DNA of 9,183 nt from Phycisphaerales bacterium (GTDB lineage: Bacteria > Planctomycetota > Phycisphaerae > Phycisphaerales > UBA1924), in contig JAESSR010000175.1 in NCBI GenBank assembly GCA_016764015.1, forward strand, positions 1 through 9,183, in the 5' to 3' direction. The notes under the pieces are model-generated. The model did no database searches, was not told the origin of the DNA, and worked only from the letters and a program-made list of their open reading frames with translations. Both the position numbers and the translations under genes were made by a program. Shown here one piece after another: positions 6,080 through 9,183 of this stretch (position 1 is its first letter; each line of letters opens with the position of its first letter).

Positions 6080-6635
6080 TCAGTAAGCCGGACCAGGTGA
6101 ACGATGCTGGTAGCAAGTTGTTTGTTGACTTCGGTAGTTCTTCCCTAGGTATGTTCCAAAGCCAGATAAGATTGCAAATATGCGGAATGCGGGCGCCCCG
6201 CATATGCTTCTCCAGATAGTTCTTGAGCGAGTATTTTTGCTTTTCATTCTGTTGTGTCGCACTCTTCCAGCCCGTGCCGTGGTAGTGAACTTCAACTTTG
6301 TTGCCATCGAACCGAACCCCATCTGGCCCGTGGGATTTGAGTTCAATGCAGAGGCATAAAGATCGCACTTGAACCTGCGTGGCATCGACACGGTTGTTAT
6401 ACATATCAAAGAGATCAACAGTAGGTTGAAATAGAGCGCGTGCCGGATCCAGCAGTGCAAGTACGACGATATCCAAATCTTGGGGCTTTTGGCCATAGCA
6501 CTGTACATTCGGAAAGATCCATATATGGGAATGGGGATCCTCACAAATCCATGGCCAAGCACGTGCAGCGGCATCCTTGAGAACCTGAGCTGCCTCAGCC
6601 TCAAGTCCTGAATCGTTGCCGATTATCTTGATCAT
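6060..6635 (-). pseudogene. Nuclease-like (PD-(D/E)XK/NERD-like) protein, N-terminal fragment
   Basis: About 190 residues look like a nuclease-related domain: a buried strand with an acidic residue (QDLDIVVLALLD), then CIELKSHG giving the E-x-K pair, then SATQQNEKQKYSLKNYLEKH and a hydrophobic core strand (ICNLIWLWNI). The D...ExK spacing fits the PD-(D/E)XK fold found at the N-terminus of NERD-containing helicases and ATPases; this is my reading, not a search result. I chose the ATG at 6633-6635 (MIKIIGND...) because AGGAAG lies just upstream; in-frame ATGs at 6689 and 6659 are alternatives. Homology seems to end near 6060. The open frame continues to 5934, but there it reads the helicase fragment out of frame. 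The protein is therefore truncated, its partner domain lost in the junction. Confidence 0.55.
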
Positions 6636-6860
6636 ACCGCTTCCTGTGCTTGTACCCATTTCTGTACCAGCTTGAAGGGGAGACTTCATGCTTTATCTGG
6701 CCTGGAGTCTCTGATCAATCAGCTACTTCCACCTGATTCAACTCGAAATCGAGTGTAGATGCAAGACTTCCCTTTCTACTTGCTCAATCTGGTCATCTGA
6801 AGCCCAAATCAGCACGATTCGATCGGTTTCGCCTCGGTCAGCGCGCAGCGACCGCGCACT

Positions 6861-7580
6861 TCACACCTTCTTTGGCACAGGATCCAAACATCTCGACCCC
6901 AGCCACAGCCCTCGTTTCAGGTTGCACGCCATCAGCATCAGGCACACATCAAATCCATTTCTTTCCAAGCCGCGGTACCGCACCTTGCGATACTCAAGCT
7001 GATGTTTCAACATCGGAAACGGATGCTCCACACCCGATCGAACCTTTGAAACAAGCACATTCCACCGATCTTGCCAATCGTGCAACTCGGCTTGGCCGCG
7101 TGTCCTCTTATACACGATCCCGTCGATCACGCCACGCTCGCGCGATGCATCGCGTCGTTCCTTCGACGAGTACGCGATGTCGGCGTACACGACCTTGTCT
7201 TCATCTTCGACCAACTCATCAATACATTTGCTGTCGTGGACATTGGCCGGTGTCACTTTGTAGTCGGTGATGATCCCCGACAGATCGCACGCGATGTGCG
7301 CCTTGTAGCCGTGATGGGTTTTGCCGTTCTTCTTGGTGAAACCCGCGTCTTGATCGCATGTTGATTGGCTGTCGTCATTCTTGGACCCCGTTGATTGCTC
7401 GATGATCGTCGCATCGACCATCGTGCCCCGCCGCACCAGAAAGCCCTGTGAATCGAGGTGTTTGACGACGGATTGGAAGAGGTACTCATCGAGCTTGGCC
7501 TCTCGGAGCCGCTTGCGGAACTTGACGAAGGTCATCTCGTCGGGCGTGGCGTCGGCGAACGACAATCCGACGAGCCCCGA
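6861..7580 (-). pseudogene. IS5-family transposase, 5'-truncated
   Basis: The 234-residue frame (from a TTG at 7565; open back to 7580) covers the catalytic part of an IS5-family DDE transposase. The three acidic residues are visible: D51 in TMVDATIIE, D129 in VYADIAYSS and E180 in VRSGVEHPFPMLK, with the R...E...K arrangement of the family. HHGYKAH and TPANVHDS are also typical. The residues PDEMTFVKFRKRL near the start normally lie roughly 80-100 residues into the protein, so the N-terminal DNA-binding part is missing. Upstream the frame is closed by TAA (7581-7583), and the sequence becomes a terminase gene in another frame. Terminal inverted repeats could not be identified, since only one end could be present. 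The gene is probably inactive. Confidence 0.85.
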
Positions 7581-8343
7581 TTAAGATCGCCCATAAACAC
7601 GCCATCTCGCACAGCGTCGTCTTGCCCGACCCACGAGGCATGGCCATTGCAAACAATCCGCCCTCGAGCACGGCCTGCTCGATCTTGGCGATGACTTTCA
7701 AGTGATCGTCCGACCACGCCATCGTGAATGTTTGCTTGAAATAGGTTTCGCAGAAGAACCGAAAGTCCCTCTCGGCCCGACCCTTGCGATCTGGATCGAC
7801 CACTTCGGGTAGCTCGCCAATGTCACGCCCCGAGAGCGACTGGGCCTTGCTCCGCGCCAACACCCGCTCGCGTTGTGCGTCATAGCCAGTCAATCCCTCG
7901 GGTTCCTGCTTGGGCTTGTGGCGTTCATTGATGAGCCACGCGACAAAGCGCAGCAGATCAACCCGCTGCGGCTCGTTGCTCGCCGCGATGCGCAGCCCGG
8001 CCCGCGTGCGATGCCGACGCAGATGCCGATCGCTGATCACTTCACCGATCGGCGTCGAGTTCAGCAGTTGGCACAGTTCGCTCGGCCTGAGTTGTCGAGG
8101 ATCAATGCCAATGGTCGCTCCTTCTGTCGCCATCTCCCGCACCAACCACGCGGCGTAGTGCACGAGGTTGATCGTCCCGTCGGCGTTTATCGGCGCATCA
8201 GCTTCGATGTCTGCCCGGATTTGTTCTACTGAAATACGCACACCGCCCGCCTTGGTGAGCAGTTTGGCCGCGTCTTCGACCGCGAGCGCAGCCGGGTTCA
8301 ACCGGGGCGATCCATCGGAATTAGGCGCGTGTTCGGGAGTCAT
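7561..8343 (-). pseudogene. Phage terminase (Nu1-like helices fused to large-subunit ATPase), 3'-truncated
   Basis: The ATG at 8341-8343 is supported by a perfect AGGAGGT (8349-8355) 5 bases upstream. Residues about 20-75 (SVEQIRADIEADAPINADGT, then INLVHYAAWLVRE) resemble the Nu1 small-terminase DNA-binding helices, and a second similar unit follows at about 80-140 (RPSELCQLLNSTPIGEVISD). Then comes the start of a large-subunit ATPase: DFRFFCETYFKQTF and a Walker A motif PRGSGKTT (about 236-243). Homology ends about 15 residues later, at roughly 7561, where the IS5 transposase begins in another frame; the open frame continues to 7486 as out-of-frame transposase. The packaging motor therefore lacks Walker B and the nuclease domain and cannot work. 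It shows that a prophage or phage-like element contributed to the island. Confidence 0.8.
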
Positions 8344-8415
8344 TCCGCACCTCCTGGCATGGCTTGCCCACATGTCGCCCCGAGTCTGCCCGAATCTCGA
8401 AAACATTTGCAAATA

Positions 8416-8431
8416 AAGGCCCAATGGCCTT
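8416..8431. repeat. Short inverted repeat in the divergent intergenic region
   Basis: AAGGCC (8416-8421) and GGCCTT (8426-8431) form a perfect 6-base inverted repeat around CAAT. It lies between the divergent terminase and small-protein genes (8344-8516), where promoters for both strands must be. It could be an operator, but no promoter boxes are convincing. Confidence 0.35.
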
Positions 8432-8516
8432 CCATTCCATCCGTTTTCATGGCTTCATGTGACACACGGAAGGCGAATGGACGCCTGCCACGGAACACGA
8501 AACGGAGAACCGAACG

Positions 8517-8822
8517 ATGACGACCAACCCCACACGCAGCCTCGACGCGATTGCCAAACAAGACGCGATGGACAAAGCCATAGAAACCGCTCGCAAGGCC
8601 ATGTTCCGCGATTCGCTTGATACGACTAACACCGGCGACGACTTCTTCGAGACCAGCGTGTGGGGCATCCGGGAACTCGTCGAAGCGGTATTCGAAGCCG
8701 CGTACCACGAAGGCCTGCACACCGGATACCGCCAAGGACGCACGCACGCCTGCAAAGAAGCCAACCGTCAGCCCGCTCCGAGTTCGCCAACCAATCCGAC
8801 CATTCACACCAACCGGGCGTAA
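8517..8822 (+). CDS. Hypothetical protein, 101 residues
   Basis: I do not recognise this protein. GGAG at 8504-8507 lies 9 bases before the ATG, which supports a real gene. The sequence is soluble: an N-terminal helical part with an alternating Lys/Asp pattern (about residues 8-30), a central stretch with aromatic and acidic residues (GDDFFETSVWGIRELVEAVF, about 40-59), then EAAYHEGLHTGYRQGRTHAC, which looks like a continuing amphipathic helix, and a Pro/Asn/Thr-rich end. There is no signal peptide or membrane segment. It is divergent from the terminase gene and 33 bases upstream of the HARE-HTH gene on the same strand, so the two may be co-transcribed. The long antisense frame across 8340-9161 is a shadow of this gene and the next. 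Confidence 0.6.
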   Translation: MTTNPTRSLDAIAKQDAMDKAIETARKAMFRDSLDTTNTGDDFFETSVWGIRELVEAVFEAAYHEGLHTGYRQGRTHACKEANRQPAPSSPTNPTIHTNRA

Positions 8823-8855
8823 CCGGTTGACCATCCCAACTCGAAAGGAAATGAC

Positions 8856-9183
8856 ATGACGAAGCCAGCAACAAAACAAGCAAAGAAAACATCCGCGAAG
8901 AAGACCACTGCCAAGATGCCCGCACGGGCCAACACGCCCGCGACTGTCGCCAAAGCCAAGCCCAAGGCGAGCACGAAGGCCAAGCCCGACAAGAACGCGA
9001 CACGGCCCAACGACACGCCCACCCCCCACAAGCCCAAGCGCCTCGGCGGGCTGGACCTGGCCGCCAAGGTTCTCGCCGAGGCGAAGGAGCCCCTCCAAGC
9101 CAAGGCCATCGCTGAACGAGCGATCGCCGCGGGCTGGCAAACCACCGGCAAAACCCCGCACGCCACGCTCTACGCCGCGATGA
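8856..9183 (+). CDS. Lysine/alanine-rich HARE-HTH (winged-helix) DNA-binding protein, runs off the window
   Basis: The frame opens at the ATG at 8856-8858, with AAGGA (8845-8849) 6 bases upstream, and is still open at the window end (109 residues seen). An ATG at 8851 is excluded because TGA follows after one codon. Residues 1-62 are very rich in Lys, Ala, Pro and Thr (AKKTTAK, AKAKPKAS), like the tails of histone H1 or HU-type proteins, and should bind DNA without strong sequence preference. Residues 63 onward (LGGLDLAAKVLAEAKEPLQA, then KAIAERAIAAGW...GKTPHATLYAAM) match the start of a HARE-HTH domain, a winged helix found in planctomycete proteins and in eukaryotic chromatin factors. A nucleoid or regulatory role is inferred. 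The end of the protein is outside the window. Confidence 0.8.
   Translation, partial: MTKPATKQAKKTSAKKTTAKMPARANTPATVAKAKPKASTKAKPDKNATRPNDTPTPHKPKRLGGLDLAAKVLAEAKEPLQAKAIAERAIAAGWQTTGKTPHATLYAAM

Larger units (their letters stand above)
97..9183. mobile_element. Integrated element at ssrA (one end; other end not in window)
   Basis: An integrase, an excisionase-like gene and a regulator sit directly against the tmRNA 3' end. They are followed by cargo genes, a replication-initiation remnant, an IS5 remnant and a terminase remnant. This content fits an integrative island or a decayed prophage or plasmid. Only the tmRNA-side boundary is visible. The right limit is unknown, and part of the right side could be host DNA or an older element. 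Confidence 0.5.

Noticed and set aside
6690..6860. Possible gene, IS end or promoter between the nuclease-like fragment and the IS5 remnant
   Set aside because: No coding frame or inverted repeat could be supported; a GC-rich hairpin near 6841-6857 just past the transposase stop has no T tract.
8340..9161. 273-residue minus-strand open frame opposite the right-end genes
   Set aside because: Its Gly/Arg/Leu-rich low-complexity translation is the antisense of the Lys/Ala-rich HARE-HTH gene and the small plus-strand gene, which have ribosome binding sites and recognisable content.

Overview
The window looks like one end of an integrated genetic element in a planctomycete, probably of class Phycisphaerae. 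The lineage call rests on secreted proteins ending in the short 'GC-type' dockerin-like tail (DLNADGRVNFFDVS...), a lysine-rich HARE-HTH protein and a terminase fused to Nu1-like helices. It is a family-style inference, not a database result.

Left edge (1-190): the 3' part of a tmRNA gene (ssrA, + strand) ends at about 121. It is followed at once by a strong hairpin that fits a terminator for tmRNA. A tyrosine integrase reads toward this edge on the minus strand, runs through the terminator and stops inside the tmRNA. This is the usual layout of an island integrated at ssrA. Behind it lie an excisionase-like helix-turn-helix gene and a ribbon-helix-helix regulator. The three form a tight minus-strand operon (regulator, xis, int) with overlapping start and stop codons and a possible operator upstream.

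Cargo (2024-5069): two secreted-protein loci on the minus strand. One encodes an FGE/SUMF1-fold protein with a signal peptide and a dockerin-like tail. The other encodes a roughly 566-residue exported protein that is split into two reading frames by what looks like a one-base frameshift. Each locus ends in a hairpin followed by a T tract.

Scrap zone (5070-8343): a chain of gene fragments, all on the minus strand. From low to high coordinate they are a 5'-truncated replication-initiation (Rep_trans-like) gene, the motif-VI piece of a superfamily 2 helicase, the N-terminal part of a nuclease-like (PD-(D/E)XK/NERD-like) protein, a 5'-truncated IS5-family transposase, and a 3'-truncated phage terminase. 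The joints fall inside coding sequence, so the region looks like successive deletions in a mobile-element or defence hotspot.

Right edge (8344-9183): a divergent intergenic region, then two plus-strand genes. One is a small protein of unknown function. The other is a lysine/alanine-rich HARE-HTH protein that runs off the window. The second attachment site is not in view, so the right boundary of the element is unknown. I found no CRISPR array and no clearly novel intact multi-gene system. The most informative signals are the layered tmRNA/terminator/integrase overlap and the mosaic of truncated genes.
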